Of a stretch of 7,534 nt of DNA, positions 1 to 6,739 are shown piece after piece. Numbering within the stretch: the first letter of the stretch is position 1; each line of letters opens with the position of its first letter. The stretch is from Actinomycetota bacterium. Its GTDB lineage: Bacteria > Actinomycetota > Acidimicrobiia > Acidimicrobiales > CADCSY01. Location: positions 1-7,534 of the forward strand of contig JAHWJR010000088.1 of the NCBI GenBank assembly GCA_019348335.1. Reading direction: 5' to 3'. Below the pieces are notes generated by a model. The model made no database searches and was not told the origin of the DNA. It saw only the letters and a program-made list of their open reading frames with translations. The position numbers were made by a program, and so were the translations under genes.

Positions 1-357
1 GCCGTGGCCATCGCCGGCGCCGCCGGCGCCGCCGCCCGCTACGTCGTCGACACCGCCGCCTCGGGGCCCTGGTCCCGGCGGTTCCCGTTGGGGACCCTTG
101 TGGTCAACGTGGTCGGATCGGCCGCCGCCGGGGTGCTGGCCGGCCTGGTCGCCCGCCACGGCGTCGACGAGACGGTGAGGGTGGTGGTCGGCACCGGGTT
201 CCTGGGCGCCTTCACCACCTTCTCCACCTTCGCCGTCGGCACCGTGCGCCTGGCCGGGGACGGCTCCTCCGGCGCGGCAGCGCTGAACGTGGCCGTCACC
301 CTCGTGTTGACCGTCGGCCTGGCCGGCGCCGGCTACGCCCTCGCCCTCGCCCTCTGA
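1..357 (+). CDS. fluC: Fluoride ion channel FluC/CrcB (5' end at or beyond window edge)
   Basis: Small inner-membrane channel that exports fluoride; in this family it works as an antiparallel dual-topology dimer. What is seen: the reading frame is open from base 1 and ends at a TGA at 355-357. Numbering from the GTG at base 4, the family landmarks appear in order: a glycine/alanine-rich first helix ending in Arg12-Tyr13, GTLVVNVVG at 30-38 with the conserved Asn35, and GFLGAFTTFSTF at 65-76. The last carries the phenylalanines of the fluoride pathway and the Thr/Ser residues near the central sodium site. Four hydrophobic segments can be traced. The GTG gives 117 aa, slightly short, and the first helix would begin abruptly, so the true start is probably a few codons upstream of the window. 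Many actinobacteria carry two adjacent fluC copies; whether this one has a partner cannot be seen. No fluoride riboswitch lies within the window. Confidence 0.93.
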   Translation, partial: AVAIAGAAGAAARYVVDTAASGPWSRRFPLGTLVVNVVGSAAAGVLAGLVARHGVDETVRVVVGTGFLGAFTTFSTFAVGTVRLAGDGSSGAAALNVAVTLVLTVGLAGAGYALALAL

Positions 358-364
358 GCGAGGG
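344..364. terminator. Short stem-loop across the fluC stop codon, possible weak terminator
   Basis: CCCTCGC (344-350) and GCGAGGG (358-364) are perfect 7-bp complements with a 7-nt loop that contains the fluC stop codon. The stem lies between two convergent genes whose stops are only about 20 bp apart. There is no T-tract on either side. A CCTCGC-type repeat occurs naturally in the Ala-Leu-rich C-terminus of fluC, so the pairing could be chance. Confidence 0.25.
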
Positions 365-378
365 GAGTACCTGCGGCT

Positions 379-849
379 TCAGCCGATCCCGGGTGGGAAG
401 TCGGGTGGCTCAGGGAGCAGGATGCTCTCGACCGCGTTGCGCACCTCAGCCGGGAAGTTCTCGGTGCTCAGCTCGCGTCCGCCGTCCTCGGTGGTCACCG
501 GGCTGCCGAGGGTCCCTTCGTCGATCACGAGCTTGTGCCCGAAGAAGCTCTCGAACCGGGAGCGGGGAGCACCGATGGAGAAGCTCGAGCGCACCGGGGC
601 GTGGACCTCGAAGGCGGCGTTGGTGAAGTACCCCTTGATCCGAGTGGTGAGGTCGCCCCCTTCGGGGACGGAGATGTCCCCCGGTGCGGCGGTGCGCCGG
701 GAGGCGATGTTGGGCGAGGGGCTGCCACCCTCGAGGATCGCCGCCGCCTGGGATGCCACCTGGGGATCCGGCGCCGGCGCCTCCCCACCACCGTCCCCCT
801 GGTCGCTGCGAAGCGTGACCACTGCCGAGACGTACGGATCGGAGCTCAT
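379..849 (-). CDS. Small protein resembling an S53/subtilase activation propeptide, no protease domain
   Basis: Product of 156 aa from the ATG at 849. I do not recognise a named family with certainty. What is seen: no signal peptide or membrane segment. The N-terminus (residues 6-14, YVSAVVTLR) looks like a first beta strand. Residues 16-65 form a Gly/Pro/Ala-rich linker. Residues 67-156 follow the layout of protease pro-domains: helix (TTRIKGYF), strand pair (AFEVHAPVRSSFSIGAP), helix RSRFESFFG at 96-104, strand HKLVID, then ELSTENFPAEVRNAVESI and a proline-rich tail. This matches the general 'GF.V....sFSI..P...FE..FG..L' then 'lP..vr..V..i' signature of pro-kumamolisin-type activation domains. 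No catalytic domain follows, since the stop falls right after the propeptide-like part. It could be an inhibitor or chaperone of a protease encoded elsewhere, or an unrelated ferredoxin-like fold. A much longer open frame upstream of 849 is antisense to the kinase and is not taken as coding. The gene is convergent with fluC and divergent from the kinase. Confidence 0.72.
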   Translation of the reverse strand: MSSDPYVSAVVTLRSDQGDGGGEAPAPDPQVASQAAAILEGGSPSPNIASRRTAAPGDISVPEGGDLTTRIKGYFTNAAFEVHAPVRSSFSIGAPRSRFESFFGHKLVIDEGTLGSPVTTEDGGRELSTENFPAEVRNAVESILLPEPPDFPPGIG

Positions 850-856
850 GAACCAG

Positions 857-862
857 AGGGTA
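857..862 (-). promoter_or_regulatory. Candidate -10 box (TACCCT) for a leaderless start at 849
   Basis: Read on the - strand, TACCCT is followed by 7 nt and then the ATG at 849-847. This spacing puts the transcription start on or next to the start codon, as in the leaderless mRNAs common in actinobacteria. There is no Shine-Dalgarno sequence before this ATG. No clear -35 element is visible. Confidence 0.4.
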
Positions 863-892
863 TTGGGTTGCGGCGCTTCCTCGGGAACATGG

Positions 893-898
893 TGGACT
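893..898 (+). promoter_or_regulatory. Weak candidate -10 (TGGACT) for the kinase start
   Basis: TGGACT lies 6 nt before the ATG at 905. It keeps the first and last T of a -10 box but lacks the A at the second position. The GGAG at 901-904 directly abuts the ATG, which is too close to act as a normal ribosome-binding site. This is the only promoter-like element I can propose for the kinase, and the support is weak. Confidence 0.18.
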
Positions 899-904
899 GC
901 GGAG

Positions 905-2251
905 ATGCGCAGGCGACCGGTGCTGCTGGGGCTCGATCTCGGCACGACCAGGGTCAAGGCCGTGCTGGTGGACGAGGCGGGGGCCGAGGTGGCCGTGGCC
1001 TCGGCGCCCACGCCGTTCGCATCCGGGCCGGCGGGCACCGAGATGGGCGCCGGCGAGCTGCTCGACGTGGTGGGCACAGTCCTCGCCACGCTGGGCGACG
1101 ACCGGGCCGGCGTGGCCGGCGTGGGCATCGCCGGCATCGCCGAGAGCGGCGCCCCCGTCGACGCCGAGGGGTCGCCCCTCGCCCCGGTCATCGCCTGGCA
1201 CGACCCGAGGGGTGCCGAGGTGGTGGCCCGGCTGCACGAGCGGTTCGGCGACGAGCTGGCGCTGGCCATCGGCCAACGGGTGCGCACCGTCACCTCGGTG
1301 GCCAAGTTGGGCTGGCTGGTCGACGCCGGCGTGCGGGGCACGCACCGCTGGCTGGGCGTCCCCGAGCTGTGCCTGCACGGGCTCACGGGTGTGCAGGCCA
1401 CCGAGCACTCCCTCGCCGCCCGGACCGGCTGCTTCGACGTGCAGAGGCGTTGTTGGCTGCCCGAGGTCGCCGGGGCAGCCGGCTTCGACGTCGGCGTCTT
1501 TCCTCCCATCGGGACGGCGGGCTCGACCCTCGGCCGGGTGTCGGCCCGGGGAGGGGCGTGGTCGGGCCTTCCCGAGGGCGTCCCGGTGACGCTGGCCGGC
1601 CACGACCACCTGGCCGGGATGACCGGTTGCGGTGCGGCGAAGCCAGACCTGGCCAACTCGGTGGGCACCGCCGAGACCGTGGTCGGTCGCAACTCGGCGC
1701 TGCCTGACGTGGCCCTGGCCCTGGCCCAGCGGGTGGCGGTCACCCTCGCACCGGGCGGTGACGGGTGGGCGGTCCTGGCCAGCGCCGCCCGCGCCGGGCG
1801 GGTGCTCGAGGCGGCGGCCACCGCCCTCGGCCGCACGCCGAGGGACCTCGATGGCCTCGCCGAGGATGCCGGCGCCGGCGCCGACGTGAGCGAGCTCCTG
1901 GCCGACATCGACGCCGGTGACGATCCCCGGCTGCCGCCGGCCCCTCCGGGGGAGGTGTGGTGTGGGCTGCTGCGGGCGCTGGCGGCGCGGACCCGTGAGG
2001 CGCTGGACCGTGCCTCCACCGTCGTGGGGCCCGCGCCTCGCCTCGTGGTCTTCGGAGGCGGGAGCCGCAGCCGTCCGTGGCTGCGGGCCAAGGCCGGTGC
2101 CCTCACCCTGCCGGTCGTCCGCTCGACCGCCGCCGAGGCCGCCGCTCGCGGGGCGGCGGTGCAGGCCGGGGTGGCCGCCGGTTGGTGGCCGTCGGCCGAT
2201 GCCGCGCCCGCCCCTGTCCTGGAGCCGGTGGCCGCTCAGGAGCGCCCGTAG
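905..2251 (+). CDS. FGGY-family carbohydrate kinase, substrate unknown
   Basis: ATP-dependent cytoplasmic sugar or polyol kinase of the ASKHA fold, 448 aa. What is seen: N-terminal phosphate-binding loop LDLGTTRVKAVLVD (residues 10-23); VGIAGIAESG near residues 72-81; the substrate-side motif WHDPRG (98-103); SVAKLGWL; AGHDHLAGMTGCG, in which Asp234 is the likely catalytic base; SVGTAETV; the adenosine motif VVFGGGSRSRPW (about 381-392); and a C-terminal STAAEAAARGAA helix. All core family motifs are present, although the protein is at the short end of the family (usually about 480-520 aa). The GHDH and SVGTAE motifs resemble a group of actinobacterial FGGY kinases without an assigned substrate, so calling it xylulokinase or fuculokinase would be over-reading. 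The start is the ATG at 905; an in-frame ATG at 848 overlaps the divergent gene's start codon and adds residues unlike the family. No sugar transporter, isomerase or regulator is adjacent. The 3' end overlaps the end of convergent glnE by 16 bp. Confidence 0.88.
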   Translation: MRRRPVLLGLDLGTTRVKAVLVDEAGAEVAVASAPTPFASGPAGTEMGAGELLDVVGTVLATLGDDRAGVAGVGIAGIAESGAPVDAEGSPLAPVIAWHDPRGAEVVARLHERFGDELALAIGQRVRTVTSVAKLGWLVDAGVRGTHRWLGVPELCLHGLTGVQATEHSLAARTGCFDVQRRCWLPEVAGAAGFDVGVFPPIGTAGSTLGRVSARGGAWSGLPEGVPVTLAGHDHLAGMTGCGAAKPDLANSVGTAETVVGRNSALPDVALALAQRVAVTLAPGGDGWAVLASAARAGRVLEAAATALGRTPRDLDGLAEDAGAGADVSELLADIDAGDDPRLPPAPPGEVWCGLLRALAARTREALDRASTVVGPAPRLVVFGGGSRSRPWLRAKAGALTLPVVRSTAAEAAARGAAVQAGVAAGWWPSADAAPAPVLEPVAAQERP

Positions 2252-4983
2252 AAGACCCGCTCCACCACTGCCCTCGAACGGCGGGTGACCCGCCGGTACT
2301 GCTCCCGCAGCTCGACGGGCGTGGTGTCGAGTGATCGGGCCAGGCGGGCCAGGTCCTCGGACGCCTGCGGCAGGGCATCACCTCCGGCGCCCAGCAGGTA
2401 CAGCCGGTTCCGGGTCAGCTCGCAGAAGCGGTACGCCTCGGCCAGCACCGCTCCGTCGTCGCCGTCGAGGGCGCCGGCCTCCACCAGCCGCGACAGTGCC
2501 TGCATCGTCCCCGGTGAGGGGACGCGGTGCTCGAGCTGGAGCAGCTGGGCGCAGAACTCGACGTCGGACAGCGAGCCGCGGCCGAGCTTCAGGTGGAACT
2601 GCGGGTCCTCGCCGGCGGGGATCCGCTCACGCTCCACCCGCGCCTTGCTCCGGCGGATCTCCCGCACCTCCTCGGACCCCACCGGGCGCTCCCACACGAA
2701 GGGGGCCAGGGTGTCGAGGAACCGCCGGCCGAGGTCGCTGTCGCCGGCAACGGGGCGGGCCCGCAGCATGGCCTGACGCTCCCAGACCTGCGCCCACCGC
2801 TCGAAGTAGGCGCGGAAGCCATCGAGGCTGCGGGCCAGCGGGCCCTGGCGCCCCTCCGGGCGGAGGTCGGCGTCGAGCAGGTAGATGCGAGCCGTGGGCG
2901 TGGCCCCCTTGAGGTCGTGCAGCAGCGCGCTTGCCAGCCGTTCGGCCTCGGCGAAGTCAGCCGGACCGCCGCCCTCGTAGGCGAAGACCACGTCGAGGTC
3001 GCTGGCGTAGGACAGCTCGGCGCCACCGAAGCGACCCATGGCCACCACGGCGAAGGGCAGTCCCGGGTCGAGGGCCGTCACCGCCGCCTCGAGAGTGGCC
3101 TCGGCCAGCGCGGTCAGGCCGGCCGCCGTGCTGTCGACGTCGGCCTGGCCCATCACGTCGCGGACGCCGATCCTGAGCAGCTGCCGCTCCTTGAACCGCC
3201 GGAGGCCGGCGACCCGGGTGTCGGCGCCGCGCCACGCCAGCGCACCCCGGGCTCGCTCCAGCAGCTCCGGGGCCGTCCGGACCGCCAAGGCACTGTCGTC
3301 GCCGACGGCGGGGATGAGGTCGGGGTTGTGATGGAGGATGTCGCCGAGGAGCGGGCTGGTCCCCAGCACGGTGCACAGGCGCCGGGCCGTCTCGGCCGAC
3401 TCACGGAAGGCGCGCGCCAACTCGGAGGAGCGCTGGGAGCCAGAGGCGAGGGTGCGCAGGCCCAGAAGCCCGCGGTCAGGGTCGGGGCTGTCGGAGAGCC
3501 AGGCGAGGAGCAGGGGCAGGAGCTGGTGCATCAGCCGGGAGGAGCGGGTGAGGCCCCGCGTCAGCTCGCCGACCGCCTGGCGGGTGCGTTCGGCGTCGCG
3601 GAAGCCGAAGGCGGCCAGCCGGGTCTCGGCCGCCTCGGGGCTCAGGCGACCCTCGACGCCGGCGAAGGCCTCGAGCAGAGGGCGGAAGTAGAGCCGCTGG
3701 TGGATGGCGCGCACGCTTGCCCGCCGGCGGGCCAGCTCCCGGTCGAACCCGGCGAGGGCGGTCGTGCCGGCGGTGCCGCGGAAGCCGAGGACGCGGGCCA
3801 GCAGCTCCCGGTCGGCGTCGTCGGAGGGCACGACGTGGACCTGTCGCTCCTCGGCGAGCTGCAGCCGATGCTCGACGGTGCGCAGGAACCGGTAGGCGCC
3901 GTCGAGGGTGGCGGCGTCGGCGGCGTCGACGTACCCGGCCGAACCGAGCTCGGCCAGGGCGTCGAGGGTGGTCGGCGACCGCAGGGCCGGGTCGTGGCGA
4001 CCGTGGACCAGCTGGAGCAGCTGCACCGAGAACTCGATGTCGCGGATGCCGCCGGAACCCCGCTTGAGCTCCCGGCCCTCCAGCCCCTTGCGCGCCACCT
4101 CGTCCTCGGTCCGGCCCTTCATGGTCCGCAGGGAGCGGAGGTCGTCGGCGTCCCACGGGCGGTCCCACAGGGCGGCCTCGGTGGCGGCGGCGAACGTGGC
4201 CGCCAGCTCCGGCGAACCGGTCAGCGGCCGGGCCTTGAGCAGGGCCTGGAACTCCCAGGGCCGGGCCCACCGCTCCCAGTAGGCCCGGTACGACGACACC
4301 GTGCGAACGAGGGGACCGTCGCGGCCCTCGGGGCGGAGGTTGGCGTCGACGCGGAAGCAGCGGCGGGCCACCCGCATGAGCTCCCGGGCCTGCGCTTCGA
4401 GCCGGGCCGGCTGCGTGCCCTCGCCGGCCACGAACATCACGTCGATGTCGCTGGAGTAGTTGAGCTCGGCGCCCCCGAGCTTGCCCATCCCCACCACCAC
4501 GAGGTCCTCGGGGGCCTCGCCGGCGGCGAGGGTCGCTGCCGCCACCAGCACGTCCTCGGCCAGCGCGGCCAGGGCGCCGGCGGTGTCGCGCAGGTCGTCG
4601 AGGGCGGTCAGGTCCCGCCCGGCGATGCGGAGGTACTCGTGCGCCTTCCACCGGCGGAGGCTCTCCTCGTCCAGCGCCGATCCCCCGGGCACGACGGGGC
4701 GCGCGTCCAGGTCGCCGAGCACGGCGAGGGCGTCAGCGTCGGTCTCGAGGAGCAGGGTCAGCGACCGGCTGGCGGCCACCACGGCCACCACCGCCCGGCG
4801 CAGCCCCTCATCGGCCTCCAGCGTCGTGGACAAACCGGCATGGGCCGCCTCCAGTCGCTGGAGGCCGGTGCGCGCCGCCGACGGCGCCGCCGAGTGTTCG
4901 ATCGCCTCCTCGAGCTCGCCCAGCCGGGCCGGGTGTCCGCTCACGTGCCCAGTGTGGCGCCTCCCGGACCTGCGCCGGCTCAT
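2236..4983 (-). CDS. glnE: Bifunctional glutamine synthetase adenylyltransferase/deadenylase GlnE
   Basis: Cytoplasmic enzyme that attaches AMP to, or removes it by phosphorolysis from, a tyrosine of glutamine synthetase, adjusting ammonia assimilation to nitrogen status. What is seen, numbered from the ATG at 4983 (915 aa): an N-terminal nucleotidyltransferase half with GMGKLGGAELNYSSDID (165-181), whose Asp179/Asp181 are the metal ligands of the deadenylylating domain. A matching C-terminal half has AMGRFGGAELSYASDLD (648-664) with Asp662/Asp664. Each is followed by a helical GlnD-type regulatory segment; RGSGGIRDIEFSVQLLQL and GRGSLSDVEFCAQLLQLEH are visible. Both active sites look intact. 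Start choice is uncertain. The ATG at 4983 has GGAG 7 nt upstream, but the 13 residues it adds are Arg-rich and look non-coding. The GTG at 4944 would give 902 aa, has CACACT 6 nt upstream and begins nearer to the helical domain. The open frame continues far upstream, but that part is antisense to nadE. It is convergent with the kinase and divergent from nadE. Confidence 0.95.
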   Translation of the reverse strand: MSRRRSGRRHTGHVSGHPARLGELEEAIEHSAAPSAARTGLQRLEAAHAGLSTTLEADEGLRRAVVAVVAASRSLTLLLETDADALAVLGDLDARPVVPGGSALDEESLRRWKAHEYLRIAGRDLTALDDLRDTAGALAALAEDVLVAAATLAAGEAPEDLVVVGMGKLGGAELNYSSDIDVMFVAGEGTQPARLEAQARELMRVARRCFRVDANLRPEGRDGPLVRTVSSYRAYWERWARPWEFQALLKARPLTGSPELAATFAAATEAALWDRPWDADDLRSLRTMKGRTEDEVARKGLEGRELKRGSGGIRDIEFSVQLLQLVHGRHDPALRSPTTLDALAELGSAGYVDAADAATLDGAYRFLRTVEHRLQLAEERQVHVVPSDDADRELLARVLGFRGTAGTTALAGFDRELARRRASVRAIHQRLYFRPLLEAFAGVEGRLSPEAAETRLAAFGFRDAERTRQAVGELTRGLTRSSRLMHQLLPLLLAWLSDSPDPDRGLLGLRTLASGSQRSSELARAFRESAETARRLCTVLGTSPLLGDILHHNPDLIPAVGDDSALAVRTAPELLERARGALAWRGADTRVAGLRRFKERQLLRIGVRDVMGQADVDSTAAGLTALAEATLEAAVTALDPGLPFAVVAMGRFGGAELSYASDLDVVFAYEGGGPADFAEAERLASALLHDLKGATPTARIYLLDADLRPEGRQGPLARSLDGFRAYFERWAQVWERQAMLRARPVAGDSDLGRRFLDTLAPFVWERPVGSEEVREIRRSKARVERERIPAGEDPQFHLKLGRGSLSDVEFCAQLLQLEHRVPSPGTMQALSRLVEAGALDGDDGAVLAEAYRFCELTRNRLYLLGAGGDALPQASEDLARLARSLDTTPVELREQYRRVTRRSRAVVERVFYGRS

Positions 4984-4986
4984 CGG

Positions 4987-4992
4987 TAGGCT
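4987..4992 (+). promoter_or_regulatory. Candidate -10 box (TAGGCT) for leaderless nadE
   Basis: TAGGCT fits the TAnnnT pattern and is followed by exactly 6 nt before the nadE ATG at 4999, so transcription would start on the A of the start codon. No usable Shine-Dalgarno sequence precedes nadE. A -35 element is not obvious in the GC-rich bases near 4964-4969. The hexamer lies between the start codons of nadE and glnE if glnE starts at 4983. Confidence 0.42.
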
Positions 4993-4994
4993 CC
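4991..4994 (-). promoter_or_regulatory. Possible Shine-Dalgarno (GGAG) for glnE ATG
   Basis: On the - strand GGAG is followed by 7 nt and the ATG at 4983-4981, an acceptable spacing. It decides in favour of the longer GlnE. It overlaps the candidate nadE -10 box, so if it is used the glnE transcript must begin inside the nadE coding region on the opposite strand. Confidence 0.35.
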
Positions 4995-4998
4995 GCTC

Positions 4999-6723
4999 AT
5001 GACCGTCCTGCGGGTCGCCGCCTGCCAGGTGAACACCGTGGTCGGCGACCTCGAGGGCAACGTGAAGCGCATCCTGGCCGGAGTGGAGGAGGCCGAGGAC
5101 GCCGGTTGCGACCTGGCGGTGTTCCCCGAGCTCGCCGTCACCGGCTATCCGCCCGAGGACCTGTTGCTCAAGCCCGGCTTCGTGCGCGACAACCGGCGGG
5201 CGCTCGACTCCATCGCTGCCGCCACCCGGGGCTGTGCCGCCGTGGTCGGCTTCGTCGACGTCGACCGTGACCTGCACAACGCCGCCGCCGTGTGCGCCGG
5301 GGGGGCGGTGGTGGGCACCTACCGCAAGCGCCGGCTGCCGAACTACTCCGTGTTCGACGAGCAGCGCTACTTCCGCCCGGGCCGGGGGGCGCCTCCGCTG
5401 TTCGAGGTGGGCGGCGTCCGTGTCGGGGTGTCGATCTGCGAGGACGCCTGGGACCCCGCCGGCCCCATCGCCACTGCCGCCGCCGGGGGTGCCGAGGTGG
5501 TGGTCAACCTCAACGCCTCGCCGTACCACGCCGGGCGGCTGGTCGAGCGCGAGCGGATGCTCGCCACCCGGGCGGCCGACGCCGGCTGCGCCCTCGTCTA
5601 CGTGAACCAGGTGGGCGGTCAGGACGAGCTGGTGTTCGACGGCGCCTCCCTGGTGCTGGGTGACGACGGCACCCTGCTGGCCCGTGCCCCGCAGTTCGCC
5701 GAGCGCACCCTGGTGGTCGACGTCGAGGTGCAGCCGGCGTTCCGCAAACGGCTCCTCGGGCCTGGCGGCCGCCCCCGGGCCCGACCGCTCCCGGTGGTGA
5801 CGGTCAGCCCGGCGCCGGCTGCCGACGGGACCCAGCGCCAGCCGCTCGGGGCCGAGGCGGTGGCCCCCGCCCTCGAGCCGCTCCACGAGATCTACCGGGC
5901 GCTGGTGGTGGGCACCCGCGACTACGTGGCCAAGAACGGCTTCACCGACGTGGTGGTGGGCATGTCCGGCGGGGTCGACTCCTCGCTGGTGGCCACGGTG
6001 GCGACCGACGCGCTCGGGCCCGAACGGGTGCACGGGGTCGCCATGCCGTCCCGGTTCTCCAGCCCGGCGTCCACCGACGACGCCGTGGCCCTGGGCCGGC
6101 AGCTCGGCATCGACATGCGCACGATCCCCATCGAGCCGGTGCACGCCGCCTTCCTCCAGGTGCTCGGCCCGGTGCTGGGCGAACGCCCCCCCAACCTGAC
6201 CGAGGAGAACCTCCAGAGCCGGGCACGAGGCGTGCTGCTCATGGCGCTGTCCAACGAGTTCGGCTGGCTCGTGCTCACCACCGGCAACAAGAGCGAGGCG
6301 GCGGTGGGCTTCTCCACCCTCTACGGCGACACCGCCGGCGGGTTCGCGGTGATCAAGGACGTCCCCAAGCACCTGGTCTACGCGCTGTGCCGGGACCGCA
6401 ACGTGCGTGCCGGGCGGGAGCTCATCAGCGAGTCCGTGCTGGCCAAGCCGCCCTCGGCCGAGCTCCGCCCCGATCAGCGCGACGACCAGTCGCTGCCCCC
6501 CTACGAGGTGCTCGATCCGATCCTCGCCGCCTACGTCGAGCACGACCGCACCCGCAGCGAGATGGAGGACGACGGTCTCGATCCCGAGCTGGTGCGGTTG
6601 GTGATCGACCTGGTCGACCGGGCCGAGTACAAGCGCCGGCAGATGCCCCCGGGCGTGCGGATCAGTGCCAAGGCCTTCGGCAAGGACCGCCGGGTGCCCA
6701 TCACCAACCGCTACCCCGGCTGA
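4999..6723 (+). CDS. nadE: Glutamine-dependent NAD+ synthetase
   Basis: Catalyses the last step of NAD+ synthesis: nicotinate adenine dinucleotide is activated by ATP and amidated with ammonia taken from glutamine, giving NAD+, glutamate, AMP and pyrophosphate. The 574-aa protein has two domains. The N-terminal nitrilase-type glutaminase (about 1-260) shows the Glu-Lys-Cys triad: Glu44 in FPELAVTGYPPEDLLL, Lys110 in YRKRRLPNYSVFDEQRYF and Cys147 in VSICEDAW. The C-terminal ATP-pyrophosphatase synthetase domain (about 290-574) has the P-loop SGGVDSS at 323-329, then LTEENLQSRARG, TTGNKSEAAVGFSTLYGD and KPPSAELRPDQRDDQSLPPY. The length matches the shorter two-domain form rather than the roughly 680-aa mycobacterial type. 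All key residues are present. The start at 4999 places the protein at the usual first nitrilase strand (LRVAACQVN) and follows a TAGGCT box by 6 nt. It is probably transcribed together with the next gene 16 bp downstream. Confidence 0.97.
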   Translation: MTVLRVAACQVNTVVGDLEGNVKRILAGVEEAEDAGCDLAVFPELAVTGYPPEDLLLKPGFVRDNRRALDSIAAATRGCAAVVGFVDVDRDLHNAAAVCAGGAVVGTYRKRRLPNYSVFDEQRYFRPGRGAPPLFEVGGVRVGVSICEDAWDPAGPIATAAAGGAEVVVNLNASPYHAGRLVERERMLATRAADAGCALVYVNQVGGQDELVFDGASLVLGDDGTLLARAPQFAERTLVVDVEVQPAFRKRLLGPGGRPRARPLPVVTVSPAPAADGTQRQPLGAEAVAPALEPLHEIYRALVVGTRDYVAKNGFTDVVVGMSGGVDSSLVATVATDALGPERVHGVAMPSRFSSPASTDDAVALGRQLGIDMRTIPIEPVHAAFLQVLGPVLGERPPNLTEENLQSRARGVLLMALSNEFGWLVLTTGNKSEAAVGFSTLYGDTAGGFAVIKDVPKHLVYALCRDRNVRAGRELISESVLAKPPSAELRPDQRDDQSLPPYEVLDPILAAYVEHDRTRSEMEDDGLDPELVRLVIDLVDRAEYKRRQMPPGVRISAKAFGKDRRVPITNRYPG

Positions 6724-6739
6724 GGCGAAGGCGAGGGAC

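Noticed and set aside
5..40. GCCGGCGCC-type direct repeats near the left edge and elsewhere
   Set aside because: They are Ala/Gly codon runs within coding sequence of a very GC-rich genome and not a structured repeat.
422..904. Upstream in-frame extension of the kinase to 422
   Set aside because: These codons are antisense to the propeptide-like gene and add 161 residues with no FGGY counterpart before the first ATP-binding motif.
535..1707. 390-aa + strand frame overlapping the kinase start
   Set aside because: It becomes Arg/Gly-rich low-complexity sequence within the kinase region and has no motif; it is a frame shadow.
850..2106. N-terminal 419 codons of a 575-aa - strand frame ending at 379
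   Set aside because: This part is antisense to the FGGY kinase and has Ser/Pro/Thr/Arg-rich shadow composition. Only the last 156 codons, from the ATG at 849, look like a protein.
2527..4989. 820-aa open frame on the + strand opposite glnE
   Set aside because: It is rich in Gly, Gln, Glu and His with no domain, and mirrors the codon structure of glnE, which has unmistakable adenylyltransferase motifs.
5922..6317. 131-aa - strand frame inside nadE
   Set aside because: It is opposite the NadE P-loop region, has no recognisable features and lacks a plausible ribosome-binding site.
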